A DNA stretch of 64,000 nucleotides, taken from contig NZ_CP114903.1 in NCBI RefSeq assembly GCF_027497255.1, positions 5,456,001-5,520,000 of the forward strand, written 5' to 3'. The position numbers were made by a program, and so were the translations under genes. The notes under the pieces were generated by a model. The model was not told the DNA's origin, did no database searches, and saw only the letters and a list, made by a program, of their open reading frames with translations. The stretch is from Micromonospora sp. WMMD882. Its GTDB lineage: Bacteria > Actinomycetota > Actinomycetes > Mycobacteriales > Micromonosporaceae. Shown piece by piece: positions 8,351 through 16,285 of this stretch (within the stretch, counting starts at the first letter, position 1; the number at the start of each line of letters is the position of its first letter).

Positions 8351-9397
8351 TCAGCGGGTGAAGTCCAGCACCACCTTGATGTCGTCGGCGGTGGGGGTGT
8401 ACGCCTGCTCGTACGCCTCCACCGGCAGCCGGCGGGTGATCAGGCCGGCCAGCCACTCCGGGTCGGCCCGGCCGAGCGCGGCGGCGGCCAGTTGCCAGTG
8501 CCGCCGGTTGGCGTTCACCGAGCCGAACACGACGTTGTTCTCCAGCACCAGGGTGCGGTTCAGCGCCCCGGCGTCGAAGTCGATGGTGCGTCCGCCGCTG
8601 GAGACGCCGGTGAGGCAGATGATGCCGTTGTGGCCGGCCTTGCACATCACGTCCAGCACCACGTTCGGCGCGCCGGTGCACTCCAGGGTGATGTCCGGCT
8701 CGACCTCCAGCTCGGCGACCGGGCCGGTGTGGTACGTCGCCCCGAGCGCCGCCACCAGCGCCGGCTTCGGCCCGCTGGTCGTCCGGTCCAGCACGTGCAC
8801 GGTCAGCCCGCGCTGGCTGGCCAGCAGCGCGGCGAGCAGGCCGATCGGCCCGGCCCCGGTGACCAGCACGGTCTTCGGCTGCCACTCGGCGCGCTGCCCG
8901 ATCCGTTCGATGTGCTCCCACGCCTTCGCGACCACGCTCGCCGGTTCGAGCAGCACCCCCACCTCGGCCAGGCCGGGATCCAGGCCGACGGCGAACGGGG
9001 GCGGCACCCGCCACCGGTCCCGGGCGAAACCGGGCAGCTCCTTGATGCCGTGCTCGGTGTAGCGGCCGTTGCGGCACATGTCCCACTCGTCGACCGCGCA
9101 GTTGACGCACGGCACCGGGTCCGGATGCCGGACGATGCCGGCCACCAGGTCACCGGGGCGGAGCGTGCCGGTCGGGTCCTCCAGCACCCGGCCCAACGAC
9201 TCGTGCCCGACGACCAGCGTGTCGGTGCCGGGCGGCGGCTGGCCGTACTCCCCGGCGACGATCTCGTGGTCGGTGCCGCAGATCCCCACGGCCAGCGACT
9301 CGACCAGGATCGCGCCCTCCTCGGGGCGCGGCTCCGGCCACCCGTCGTCCAGCCGCAGTGTGTCCGCCACTCCCGCCGTCACCGTTATCGCTCGCAT
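8351..9397 (-). CDS. Zinc-dependent glucose 1-dehydrogenase-like alcohol dehydrogenase
   Basis: A 348-residue medium-chain dehydrogenase. The catalytic-zinc part has VGICGTDHEIV (C40) and VGHESLGRV (H65/E66). The structural-zinc region is PCVNCAVDEWDMC, and the Rossmann nucleotide loop is VTGAGPIGLLAALLA. The EYGxPPPG insertion and the C-terminal NNVVFGSVNANRRHW block are typical of archaeal-type glucose dehydrogenases, which oxidise glucose or galactose with NAD(P)+. Substrate specificity is inference. MRAITV is the family's usual N-terminus, so the ATG at 9395-9397 is chosen even though the GGAG abuts it. It is convergent with the DUF2252 gene and divergent from nuoC. Confidence 0.85.
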   Translation of the reverse strand: MRAITVTAGVADTLRLDDGWPEPRPEEGAILVESLAVGICGTDHEIVAGEYGQPPPGTDTLVVGHESLGRVLEDPTGTLRPGDLVAGIVRHPDPVPCVNCAVDEWDMCRNGRYTEHGIKELPGFARDRWRVPPPFAVGLDPGLAEVGVLLEPASVVAKAWEHIERIGQRAEWQPKTVLVTGAGPIGLLAALLASQRGLTVHVLDRTTSGPKPALVAALGATYHTGPVAELEVEPDITLECTGAPNVVLDVMCKAGHNGIICLTGVSSGGRTIDFDAGALNRTLVLENNVVFGSVNANRRHWQLAAAALGRADPEWLAGLITRRLPVEAYEQAYTPTADDIKVVLDFTR

Positions 9398-9572
9398 CTC
9401 CTGATCGTCCCCGCCGCCACCGGCGTCCACACCCGCTTGTCCCGGATGATCATGACTCGGCGGTGGCGGCGTGGGCGCGGCCGTACGGCGGGGGCGGTGG
9501 CGTGGGGTCCGGTGGGCGGGGACGGGACCGCGGGCGGGTTCGGAGGGCCGGGTGGGCCCTAGGATCGGGGAC

Positions 9573-10415
9573 ATGGAGGCGGCGGAGGTGGGGCGGCGAC
9601 TGGTCGAGCTGGTCGCGGACGACGCGGCGGTGGCGACGACGTCCGGCGGGCAGGGGTACGCGCGCGCGACCGTGGACGTGCCGGTCGCCCGCTGGGCGGA
9701 CGCGCTCCGGGCCGCCCGCGACGACGCCGGGTTGGGCCTCGACTTCTTCGACTGGCTGTCGGCCGTCGACGAGTTGGACGCCGGCTTCGACGTGGTGGCG
9801 CACCTCTGGTCGACGGTCCACCGGCACGGGCTGCTGCTGCGGACCCGGGTGCCCCGGGACCGGGCCGAGCTGGCGTCGGTGGTGGCCGTCTATCCGGGCG
9901 CGGCCTGGCACGAGCGTGAGACGTACGAGATGTTCGGTATCACCTTCGCCGGGCACGACGACCTTCGGCCGTTGCTGCTGCCGCCCGAGTTCGAGGGGCA
10001 TCCGCTGCGCAAGGAGTTCGTGCTCGCCTCCCGGGTGGCGAAGCCCTGGCCGGGCGCGAAGGAGCCGGGCGAGTCGGAGGCGGGCGGCGGTCGCCGGCCG
10101 ATCCGACCTCCGGGCGTGCCCGCCCCGGGCGAGTGGGGCGTGGTGCCCACCCCGGCCGGCGCGGCCGGCGTGGGCGAGGGCCCGCGCGGCGGCGTCCCGG
10201 CCCGCCCGGCCCGCGCGCCCCGCCCGGCCCGCTGGCCCGCGACGGCCGCGCCGGACCCGTCGATGCCGGCCCCCCAGGACCAGCCGGGCCCGTCGTCCGC
10301 GTCGGGCCCGTCGTCCGCGCCGGACCGCTCGACGCCGGCCGTGCCGGACCCGCCGGCTGCCGGGGATCCGCCGGCGGCGCGGCCCGCCGCTGACGACGAC
10401 GGGGGTACGGCCTGA
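9573..10415 (+). CDS. nuoC: NADH-quinone oxidoreductase subunit C
   Basis: A 280-residue protein. The 30-kDa subunit domain covers about residues 15-150 and includes LDFFDWLSAVDELD, the signature WHERETYEMFGITFAGHDDLRPLLLPPEFEGHPLRKEF and AKPWPG. NuoC bridges NuoB and NuoD in the peripheral arm. After about residue 165 comes a 110-residue Pro/Ala/Ser/Gly tail rich in PxRPARAPRPAR and DPSMPAPQDQ stretches, with no NuoD homology. Start ATG 9573. The stop and the nuoH start overlap (TGATG), so nuoH directly follows where nuoD would normally be. Confidence 0.93.
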   Translation: MEAAEVGRRLVELVADDAAVATTSGGQGYARATVDVPVARWADALRAARDDAGLGLDFFDWLSAVDELDAGFDVVAHLWSTVHRHGLLLRTRVPRDRAELASVVAVYPGAAWHERETYEMFGITFAGHDDLRPLLLPPEFEGHPLRKEFVLASRVAKPWPGAKEPGESEAGGGRRPIRPPGVPAPGEWGVVPTPAGAAGVGEGPRGGVPARPARAPRPARWPATAAPDPSMPAPQDQPGPSSASGPSSAPDRSTPAVPDPPAAGDPPAARPAADDDGGTA

Positions 10416-11377
10416 TGCCGCTCTGGTTGGAGCTGACCCTGCGGGTGGGCGGGGTGCTCGTCGCGTTCCTGACGCTGCCGTTGCTCGTCGGGCAGGTCGA
10501 GCACAAGGTGATGGCGCACATGCAGGGCCGGCTCGGCCCGATGTACGCGGGCGGGTTCCACGGCTGGGCGCAGCTCATCGCCGACGGCGTGAAGTTCGTG
10601 CAGAAGGAGGACGTCACCCCACGTGCGGCGGACCGGCCGGTGTTCCGGCTGGCCCCGGCGGTGGCGCTGGTGCCGTACCTGCTCGCCCTGCTGGTGATCC
10701 CGCTCGGCCCCGGTGACCTGGTCGGGCAGCCGCTGGACATCGGCCTGTTCTTCGTCCTGGCGGTGGTCGGGGTCGGCGTGGTGGCGGTGCTCATGTCGGC
10801 CTGGGCGTCGGCCAACAAGTACAGCCTCCTCGGTGGGCTGCGCGGGGCGGCCCAACTGCTCGGCTACGAGCTGCCGCTGGTGCTGGCCGCCGCCTCGGTG
10901 GCGATGGCGGCCGGCACGCTCAGCCTGTCCGGCATCGTCGAGGCGTGGCGGCCCTGGTGGCTGCTCTGGCAGGCCCCGGCGATGGTGGTGTTCTTCCTGG
11001 CCGGGTTGGCCGAGATCCGGCGTCCGCCGTTCGACATGCCGGTGGCCGACTCGGAGCTGGTCTTCGGGTACATGACCGAGTACACCGGTCTGCGGTTCGC
11101 GTTCTTCCTGCTCGCCGAGTACGTAGGCATCGTGGTGATCGCCGCGCTGACCACCGTGCTGTTCCTCGGCGGCTGGCAGGGCCCGTTCGCCGACGCCCAG
11201 CTCGGGTGGCTCTGGACGCTGCTGAAGGTGTTCGCCGTCTCGTTCGTGATCATCTGGCTCCGGGTGTCCTATCCGCGGCTGCGGGAGGACCAGCTCCAGC
11301 GGCTCTGCTGGCTGGTCCTGGTCCCCGCCGCCCTCGGCCAACTCGTGCTCACCGCCGCCGTCCGCGTGGCCTTCTGA
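10415..11377 (+). CDS. nuoH: NADH-quinone oxidoreductase subunit H
   Basis: A 320-residue membrane subunit with eight or nine helices that forms the quinone-entry channel at the base of the peripheral arm. Diagnostic segments are EHKVMAHMQGRLGPMYAGGFHG, IADGVKFVQKEDVTP, ANKYSLLGGLRGAAQLLGYELPL and RPPFDMPVADSELVFGYMTEYTG. The first motif has EH where most NuoH have ER. The ATG overlaps the nuoC stop by one base, which implies coupled translation. It is the last gene of its block; after it come three short repeats and a long inverted repeat, then a convergent protease gene. Confidence 0.95.
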   Translation: MPLWLELTLRVGGVLVAFLTLPLLVGQVEHKVMAHMQGRLGPMYAGGFHGWAQLIADGVKFVQKEDVTPRAADRPVFRLAPAVALVPYLLALLVIPLGPGDLVGQPLDIGLFFVLAVVGVGVVAVLMSAWASANKYSLLGGLRGAAQLLGYELPLVLAAASVAMAAGTLSLSGIVEAWRPWWLLWQAPAMVVFFLAGLAEIRRPPFDMPVADSELVFGYMTEYTGLRFAFFLLAEYVGIVVIAALTTVLFLGGWQGPFADAQLGWLWTLLKVFAVSFVIIWLRVSYPRLREDQLQRLCWLVLVPAALGQLVLTAAVRVAF

Positions 11378-11390
11378 CCCCGTCCGCTCG

Positions 11391-11444
11391 CCTGCTGACC
11401 CGTCCCGTGGCCTGCTGGCCCGGTCCGCGTGGCCTGCTGGCCCG
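11391..11444. repeat. Three tandem imperfect ~20-bp repeats
   Basis: Units beginning CCTGCTGACC/CCTGCTGGCC start at 11391, 11411 and 11433 (20, 22 and a partial 12 bp). They fill the gap between the nuoH stop and the long inverted repeat. No coding role is visible. Confidence 0.7.
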
Positions 11445-11447
11445 CCT

Positions 11448-11523
11448 TGATCCACTCCGTCTCGCCGATAAGGGTGTGACCGTCGGGGTCGACGGCGCGT
11501 TATCGCCGAAACGGAGTGGATCA
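11448..11523. terminator. Long inverted repeat, probable bidirectional terminator
   Basis: Arms at 11448-11471 and 11500-11523 are reverse complements over 24 bp with two mismatches (TGATCCACTCCGT core, then TCGnCGATAA), separated by 28 bases. It lies exactly between the convergent nuoH and S8 protease genes, which fits termination from both sides. It could equally be a dispersed repeat. Confidence 0.7.
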
Positions 11524-11563
11524 TGTCAGGCGGGGCCGGTCGTGGGGTCGGTCGCGGGGAGGG

Positions 11564-12835
11564 TTACTGGGTGGGGGAGCGGTAGAGCAGGCGGTTCGGC
11601 GAGCCGGGGCCCGGGTTGATCACCACGCCGGTGGTGGCCGCGCTGATCAGCGCGCTCTTGACCGTGGCCAGCGAGTGGGTGGGGTTCTGCTGCCGGTAAC
11701 GCGCCAGCCAGCCGCTGACGTGCGGGGCCGCCATCGAGGTGCCCGACCAGCCCGATGCGGAGGCGGTGTTCGAGGCGATGCCGGCGGAGGTGATGTTCAC
11801 CCCCGGGGCGAAGATGTCGACGCACGTGCCGTAGCTGGAGAACGAGGCCCGGTTGTCGGTGCTGTCGGTGGCCGCGACGGTGACGCCCCGGCTGGACCGG
11901 GGGCCGTTCGTGCAGGCGTCGGTGTTGAAGTTGTTGGCGATGAAGACCGGGTACACACCCGTGTTGATCATGTTTTCCACGGCGGTGTTCGGGGCGGTGC
12001 CGTAGCCCTGGAGGCTGAAGTTCGCCACCGAGACCGGGTCGTGGTTCCCGGCGATCCAGTCGACGCCCTCGATCAGGTCCGTGGTCCAGCCGGAGTTGTC
12101 GCACTTGAGGACCCGGACGGCCTTGATGGTCACCGACTTGGCCACGCCGTACGTCGCGCCGCCTACGGTGCCGGCCACGTGCGTGCCGTGCCCGTGGCAG
12201 TCGTTGGTGCCGTTGCCGTCGCCGACGGCGTCGTAGACCCCGCTGGCCCGGCCGCCGAAGTCGACGTGGCTGGCCCGGATGCCCGAGTCGACCACGTACA
12301 CGGTGACGCCGGCGCCGGCCGAGGTGTACCCGAAGCTGTTGTTCAACGGCAGGTAGTGCTGGTCGATCCGGTCCAGCCCCCAGGACGGCGGGTTCGGCTG
12401 GGTGGCCTGGATCGACACTCCGCCGGTGCTGGTCAGGCCGCCCCGGATCCGGGTGTCCCGCTCGACGTACGCCACGGCGGGGTCGTTGCGCACCGCGGCC
12501 AGGGCGGCCGGGGGCAGGTGGGCCGCGTACCCGTCGAGCACGTGCCGGTAACGGTTGAGCACGGTGCCGCCGGCCCGTTCGGCGAGCGCGGCGGCGCGGT
12601 CGGTGCGGGCGGTCCGGGCGACGCGGTCGGCGTCGGCCTGCGGCGCGGAGAGCACCACGACGTACCGGTCCGGCGCGTACTCCGGGCCGCCGGCCCGCAG
12701 CGGGGCGGGCGCGGCCCGGCCGGGCGCCGGGTCCGGGGCCGCCGCCACCGGACCGGAGACGGCGGCGACCAACGCGCCGGTGAGCATTCCGGTGAGTACG
12801 CCGAGGCGTACCGTTCTGCCACCCAGCTTGCGCAA
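11564..12835 (-). CDS. Secreted subtilisin-family serine protease (S8, proteinase K-like)
   Basis: A 423-residue preproenzyme. A signal peptide spans about residues 1-33 (ending PVAAAP). An I9 propeptide at about 55-128 runs YVVVLSAPQ...VAYVERD. The catalytic domain has Asp183 (VVDSG), His216 (GHGTHVAG) and Ser367 (GTSMAAPH). The region around the oxyanion Asn reads VFIANNFN instead of the usual AAGN, so the glycine before Asn is changed but the Asn is kept. The start is TTG 12833-12835, because GAGGAGG stands eight bases upstream and the next residues form the signal peptide. The enzyme would act outside the cell. It is a non-nuo gene between nuoH and nuoI. Confidence 0.92.
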   Translation of the reverse strand: MRKLGGRTVRLGVLTGMLTGALVAAVSGPVAAAPDPAPGRAAPAPLRAGGPEYAPDRYVVVLSAPQADADRVARTARTDRAAALAERAGGTVLNRYRHVLDGYAAHLPPAALAAVRNDPAVAYVERDTRIRGGLTSTGGVSIQATQPNPPSWGLDRIDQHYLPLNNSFGYTSAGAGVTVYVVDSGIRASHVDFGGRASGVYDAVGDGNGTNDCHGHGTHVAGTVGGATYGVAKSVTIKAVRVLKCDNSGWTTDLIEGVDWIAGNHDPVSVANFSLQGYGTAPNTAVENMINTGVYPVFIANNFNTDACTNGPRSSRGVTVAATDSTDNRASFSSYGTCVDIFAPGVNITSAGIASNTASASGWSGTSMAAPHVSGWLARYRQQNPTHSLATVKSALISAATTGVVINPGPGSPNRLLYRSPTQ

Positions 12836-12991
12836 GGTTCGACCCTCCTCAGGGGTAGTCCATTGTGGACCGTACGGTTCGACGTCGGCGCGTCGGCCGG
12901 ACGAGGAACCCCCTAAGTCGATCATTTTCAATTGAATGTCGTGTTACGCAACGAAGAACGTCGATGTGTTCGGGTGTGTCCGTTGTCACCG

Positions 12992-13033
12992 GACGGCCCG
13001 CCCACCCCGGAACTCCCGGGTGGGCGGGCCGTC
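12992..13033 (-). terminator. Perfect 16-bp hairpin terminator downstream of the GST-like gene
   Basis: GACGGCCCGCCCACCC (12992-13007) pairs perfectly with 13018-13033 across a 10-base loop. It is 88 bases past the GST-like stop and upstream of the S8 protease start, so it probably separates these two minus-strand units. The rest of 12836-13120 is an AT-richer leader (around 12910-12965) that may hold the protease promoter. Confidence 0.75.
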
Positions 13034-13120
13034 GAGGCGACCACCTGTCGGCGCGGTGCGGGACTCACCCCAGCGGGCTGGGGCGCGGGGGGCTCTGGGC
13101 GCGGCGGGGTGGTACGCGCC

Positions 13121-14158
13121 TCAGCCCAGCGGGGTGTGGGCCGGCTCGACCCGTTCGGCCGGCGGCGGGGGCGGCGGGGGAGTGCCGTCGCCGAACGGCC
13201 GGCCGCCCAGGGCCTCCCGGCCGTGCGGGGTGAGCCAGTTCGCCAGATCCGGCCCGACCGGGACCACCCCGGTCGGGTTGATGTCCCGGTGCACCTCGTA
13301 GTAGTGCCGCTTGATGTGGTCGAAGTCGATGGTGTCGCCGAAGCCCGGGGTCTGGAACAGGTCCCGCGCGTACGCCCACAGCACCGGCATCTCGGCCAGC
13401 TTCTGCCGGTTGCACTTGAAGTGGCCGTGGTAGACCGGATCGAACCGGACCAGCGTGGTGAACAGCCGTACGTCGGCCTCGGTGACGGTGTCACCGACCA
13501 GGTACCGCTGGTCGGCCAGCCGCTCGCTCAACCAGTCCAGCCGGTCGAAGAGCCGGCGGTACGACCTCTCGTACGCGTCCTGGCTGCCGGCGAAGCCGCA
13601 CCGGTAGACGCCGTTGTTCACGTCGGCGAAGACCGCCGCGTTGACCTCGTCGATCTCCGCGCGCAGCGGCTCCGGGTACAGCTCCGGCGCGCCGTCGCGG
13701 TGGTACGCGGTCCACTCGGTGGACAGGTCCAGGCTCATCTGCGCGTAGTCGTTGGTGACCACCTGGCCGCTCGGCACGTCCACCAGCGCCGGCACGGTGA
13801 TGCCCCGCTCGTAGCCGGGGAAGCGCCGGAAGTACGCCTCGGCCAGCCGTTCGATGCCCAGCACCGGGTCGCGGCCGTCCGGGTCCAGGTCGAACGTCCA
13901 GCTCCGCTTGTCGTGGGTGGGCCCGGCCACCGCCATCGAGATGGCGTCCTCCAGCCCGAGCAGTCGCCGTACGATGATCAGCCGGTTCGCCCAGGGGCAG
14001 GCCCGGCTCACCGCCAGCCGGTACCGGCCGGGCTCCACCGGCCAGCCGTCCCGCCCGTCGGCCGTGATCCGGGTGGCGATGTACCGCTGGTCCCGGGTGA
14101 ACTCGCCGCCCGGCTCGACGTACTTTCCGCCGGTGCGTTCCAGAATCTCGTCGCTCAC
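13121..14158 (-). CDS. Xi-class glutathione/mycothiol S-transferase (hydroquinone reductase family)
   Basis: A 345-residue protein of the ECM4/YqjG family. It has GRYRLAVSRACPWANRLIIVRRLLGLE, with the CPWA nucleophile motif, then SWTFDLDPDGRDPVLG, VPALVDVPSGQVVTNDYAQM, and the C-terminal helical domain VYRCGFAGSQDAYERSYRRLFDRLDWL. Relatives reduce thiol-conjugated hydroquinones. Actinomycetes usually use mycothiol instead of glutathione, so mycothiol is the more likely cofactor (inference). GTG 14156-14158 with a GAGGGGG site is chosen over longer upstream reading. The last 25 residues contain a run of about seven prolines. It is surrounded by nuo genes but is likely an independent unit. Confidence 0.88.
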   Translation of the reverse strand: MSDEILERTGGKYVEPGGEFTRDQRYIATRITADGRDGWPVEPGRYRLAVSRACPWANRLIIVRRLLGLEDAISMAVAGPTHDKRSWTFDLDPDGRDPVLGIERLAEAYFRRFPGYERGITVPALVDVPSGQVVTNDYAQMSLDLSTEWTAYHRDGAPELYPEPLRAEIDEVNAAVFADVNNGVYRCGFAGSQDAYERSYRRLFDRLDWLSERLADQRYLVGDTVTEADVRLFTTLVRFDPVYHGHFKCNRQKLAEMPVLWAYARDLFQTPGFGDTIDFDHIKRHYYEVHRDINPTGVVPVGPDLANWLTPHGREALGGRPFGDGTPPPPPPPAERVEPAHTPLG

Positions 14159-14829
14159 GTCGCCCCCTCGCGCCCTGCCCGATCCCCCCGCCCGTCCCAT
14201 CATTGCCGATCGGCGGCCCGCCGGCCCGGTGGGTCGCGGCGGTTGCTCCCCAGGTGGGGCGGCGACGACGACCCGCGGGCCCACGCCGCCGGCCACCGTC
14301 CGCCGCCCGCGTCACGTACGGCTTCGCTGCCGACCGACTGCCCGTCAGCATCTGGGGGAGCGAACCCGTGCCGCTCTCACTACCCGCAGTGACGTCGGGC
14401 GACGTGCTCCCCACCCTCGCGCGTGCTTTGCTCTGCACCCAGATATGCGACGGTCGCCCTCGGTGGTCGGGAGTCGCTCCCGGGTGACAACCAGTCCTGA
14501 ACATTCCCCCTGCTCGCGGCGGTGTCGCGTATCCGGGTGCAGAGCAAAGGGCGTAGCGCGGCGTCTCTTGGTCGCGGAGAAGTCACTCACCGCACACGAG
14601 CGCCATCGCCGAGGATGTTGACACGGAGAGTCACCGGCGTTGGCGCTGGACATCATCGGTGTCCGCGCGCCGGGCCGTGAGGGTGATTCCGGGTCGGGGC
14701 GCTGCCCCGGTCAGCGGCGCCGGGGGGTGATCCGGGCGATCGGCATCGTTCTCCCCGTCGTCCACCGTACCGCCGGCAAGTGCGGGGTGGTGGTCGCGCG
14801 CGCCGGGGGAACCGGGCAGGATGAACGGC
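14159..14829. other. Intergenic region between the GST-like gene and nuoI
   Basis: About 670 bases with no supported gene. It holds the divergent upstream region of the GST-like gene (14159-14300), the large imperfect inverted repeat at 14426-14549, and about 270 bases before nuoI. Frames that are open here lack family-like sequence. The nuoI promoter should lie in 14550-14810, but I could not pick a convincing -35/-10 pair. Confidence 0.55.
14426..14549. repeat. Inverted repeat with 26-bp arms (MITE/REP-like element)
   Basis: The arm at 14426-14451 begins CTTTGCTCTGCACCC and is the reverse complement of 14524-14549 with only two mismatches. The arms enclose 72 bases. The element is non-coding and sits alone in a long gap. 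Arm length, tidy ends and intergenic position suggest a dispersed repeat or a very long stem rather than an ordinary terminator. Only one copy is present in this window. Confidence 0.7.
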
Positions 14830-15420
14830 ATGAGCGACGAGGGGGTGCCGGGGAGCGGCCTGGTGAAGGGACTGGCGGTCACGTTGAGGACGATGACCCG
14901 CCGTACGCACACCCAGCAGTACCCGGACGTGGCCCCCGAGCTGCCACCGCGCTCCCGGGGGGTGATCGCCCTGCTGGCGGAGAACTGCACGGTCTGCATG
15001 CTGTGCGCCCGCGAGTGCCCCGACTGGTGCATCTACATCGACTCGCACAAGGAGGAGGTGGCCGTGCCCGGCGCGGCCCGCCCCCGGCAGCGCAACGTGC
15101 TCGACCGGTTCGACATCGACTTCTCGCTCTGCATGTACTGCGGCATCTGCGTCGAGGTCTGCCCGTTCGACGCGCTCTACTGGTCGCCCGAGTTCGAGTA
15201 CGCCGAGTACGACATCAAGGACCTGCTGCACGACAAGGAGCACCTGGGGGAGTGGATGGCGACCGTACCGCCGCCGCCCGCGCACGACCCCAACGGCGAG
15301 CCGGCCAAGGAGGAGACCACCGCCGCCCGCAAGGCCGCCGCCGCGTCCGGGCCCGCCGCCCGGCCGACCGCCGCTCCGGTGCGCCCCGACGCCCCGACCG
15401 GGGAGGGGACGGCGCGGTGA
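14830..15420 (+). CDS. nuoI: NADH-quinone oxidoreductase subunit I
   Basis: A 196-residue ferredoxin-like subunit with two intact [4Fe-4S] motifs: [13 protein letters not shown] near residue 54 and [12 protein letters not shown] near residue 98. They bind clusters N6a and N6b, which carry electrons towards NuoB. A 45-residue Ala/Pro/Lys tail follows the second motif. ATG 14830 is preferred over ATG 14821, because the AGGA upstream is correctly spaced only for the former. The stop overlaps the nuoJ GTG by four bases. It starts the uninterrupted nuoI-N block. Confidence 0.94.
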   Translation: MSDEGVPGSGLVKGLAVTLRTMTRRTHTQQYPDVAPELPPRSRGVIALLAENCTVCMLCARECPDWCIYIDSHKEEVAVPGAARPRQRNVLDRFDIDFSLCMYCGICVEVCPFDALYWSPEFEYAEYDIKDLLHDKEHLGEWMATVPPPPAHDPNGEPAKEETTAARKAAAASGPAARPTAAPVRPDAPTGEGTAR

Positions 15421-15941
15421 CCGGCGCGGACGTGCTGCTGCTCGCGCTCGGCGCGGTGACGGTCGGCGCGGGCGCGCTGGTGGTGACCACCCGGCACCTG
15501 GTCCGGGCCGGGCTGTACCTGGTGGTCTGCCTCGGCGCGCTGGCCGGGCTGTACCTCGTCCTTACCGCCGAGCTGGTCGCCTGGGTGCAGGTGCTGATCT
15601 ACGTCGGCGCGGTGGTGGTGCTGCTGCTGTTCGCGGTGATGCTGACCCGCGCCCCGATCGGGGCCTCCGACGACCTGGACCGCCCCGGCTGGCCGGCCGC
15701 CCTGATCGGCGGCGGCGCCGGGCTGGGCCTGGCCGCCCTGCTGGTCGACGCGTACCGCTGGTCGACCGTGGAGCTGCCCGAGGCGGGCACCGCCGAACGC
15801 CTCGGCGTCGAGGTCTTCGCGCGCTGGGTGCTGCCGTTCGAGGTGCTCTCCGTCCTGCTGCTGTCCGCGCTGGTCGGCGCGATCGTGATCAGCCGCCCCG
15901 AGATCGGCGCGCGCCCCGACGACCGGGGAGCCGTCAGGTGA
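15417..15941 (+). CDS. nuoJ: NADH-quinone oxidoreductase subunit J
   Basis: A 174-residue membrane subunit with five hydrophobic helices, including the conserved [23 protein letters not shown] segment near residue 57. It forms part of the junction between the membrane arm and quinone site. GTG 15417 overlaps the nuoI stop (GTGA), and the end overlaps nuoK in the same way, so all three are probably co-translated. Confidence 0.93.
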   Translation: MTGADVLLLALGAVTVGAGALVVTTRHLVRAGLYLVVCLGALAGLYLVLTAELVAWVQVLIYVGAVVVLLLFAVMLTRAPIGASDDLDRPGWPAALIGGGAGLGLAALLVDAYRWSTVELPEAGTAERLGVEVFARWVLPFEVLSVLLLSALVGAIVISRPEIGARPDDRGAVR

Positions 15942-16285
15942 GGCCGGTCATCCCGTACGTCACCGCCGCCCTGCTGTTCGGCCTCGGCGGGTACGGCGTG
16001 CTGCGGCGGCGCAACGCCGTGCTGGTGCTGATGGCCGTCGAGCTGATGCTGAACGCGGTCAACCTGATCCTGGTCACCGCCGACACGACGGTCCGGGCCA
16101 CCCTGCCGCACGGCGGTCAGGTGTTCGCGCTGTTCGTGATCGTGCTGGCCGCCGCCGAGATCGGGGTGGGGCTGGCCATCGTGCTCCAGCTCTACCGGCT
16201 GCGGGCCAGCGTGACCGTGGACGAGGTGCCGTTGACCGAACGCGCCGACGACGCCGGGACGCCCGCCGAGGAGGTCGCCCGGTGA
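15938..16285 (+). CDS. nuoK: NADH-quinone oxidoreductase subunit K
   Basis: A 115-residue MrpC-like antiporter subunit with three helices. It keeps the membrane glutamate in VLMAVELMLNAVNLI (near residue 32) and the second acidic residue in VLAAAEIGVGLAIVLQLYR (near 72), both needed for proton transfer in the family. A short acidic tail follows. GTG 15938 overlaps the nuoJ stop, and its own stop overlaps the nuoL GTG. Confidence 0.94.
   Translation: MRPVIPYVTAALLFGLGGYGVLRRRNAVLVLMAVELMLNAVNLILVTADTTVRATLPHGGQVFALFVIVLAAAEIGVGLAIVLQLYRLRASVTVDEVPLTERADDAGTPAEEVAR

Noticed and set aside
9573..10415. A fused nuoCD gene
   Set aside because: The C-terminal 110 residues contain only Pro/Ala/Ser/Gly sequence and none of the NuoD motifs.
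9890..11524. Minus-strand frame of ~540 codons across nuoC and nuoH
   Set aside because: Antisense shadow of two confirmed genes, His/Gln/Arg-rich without motifs.
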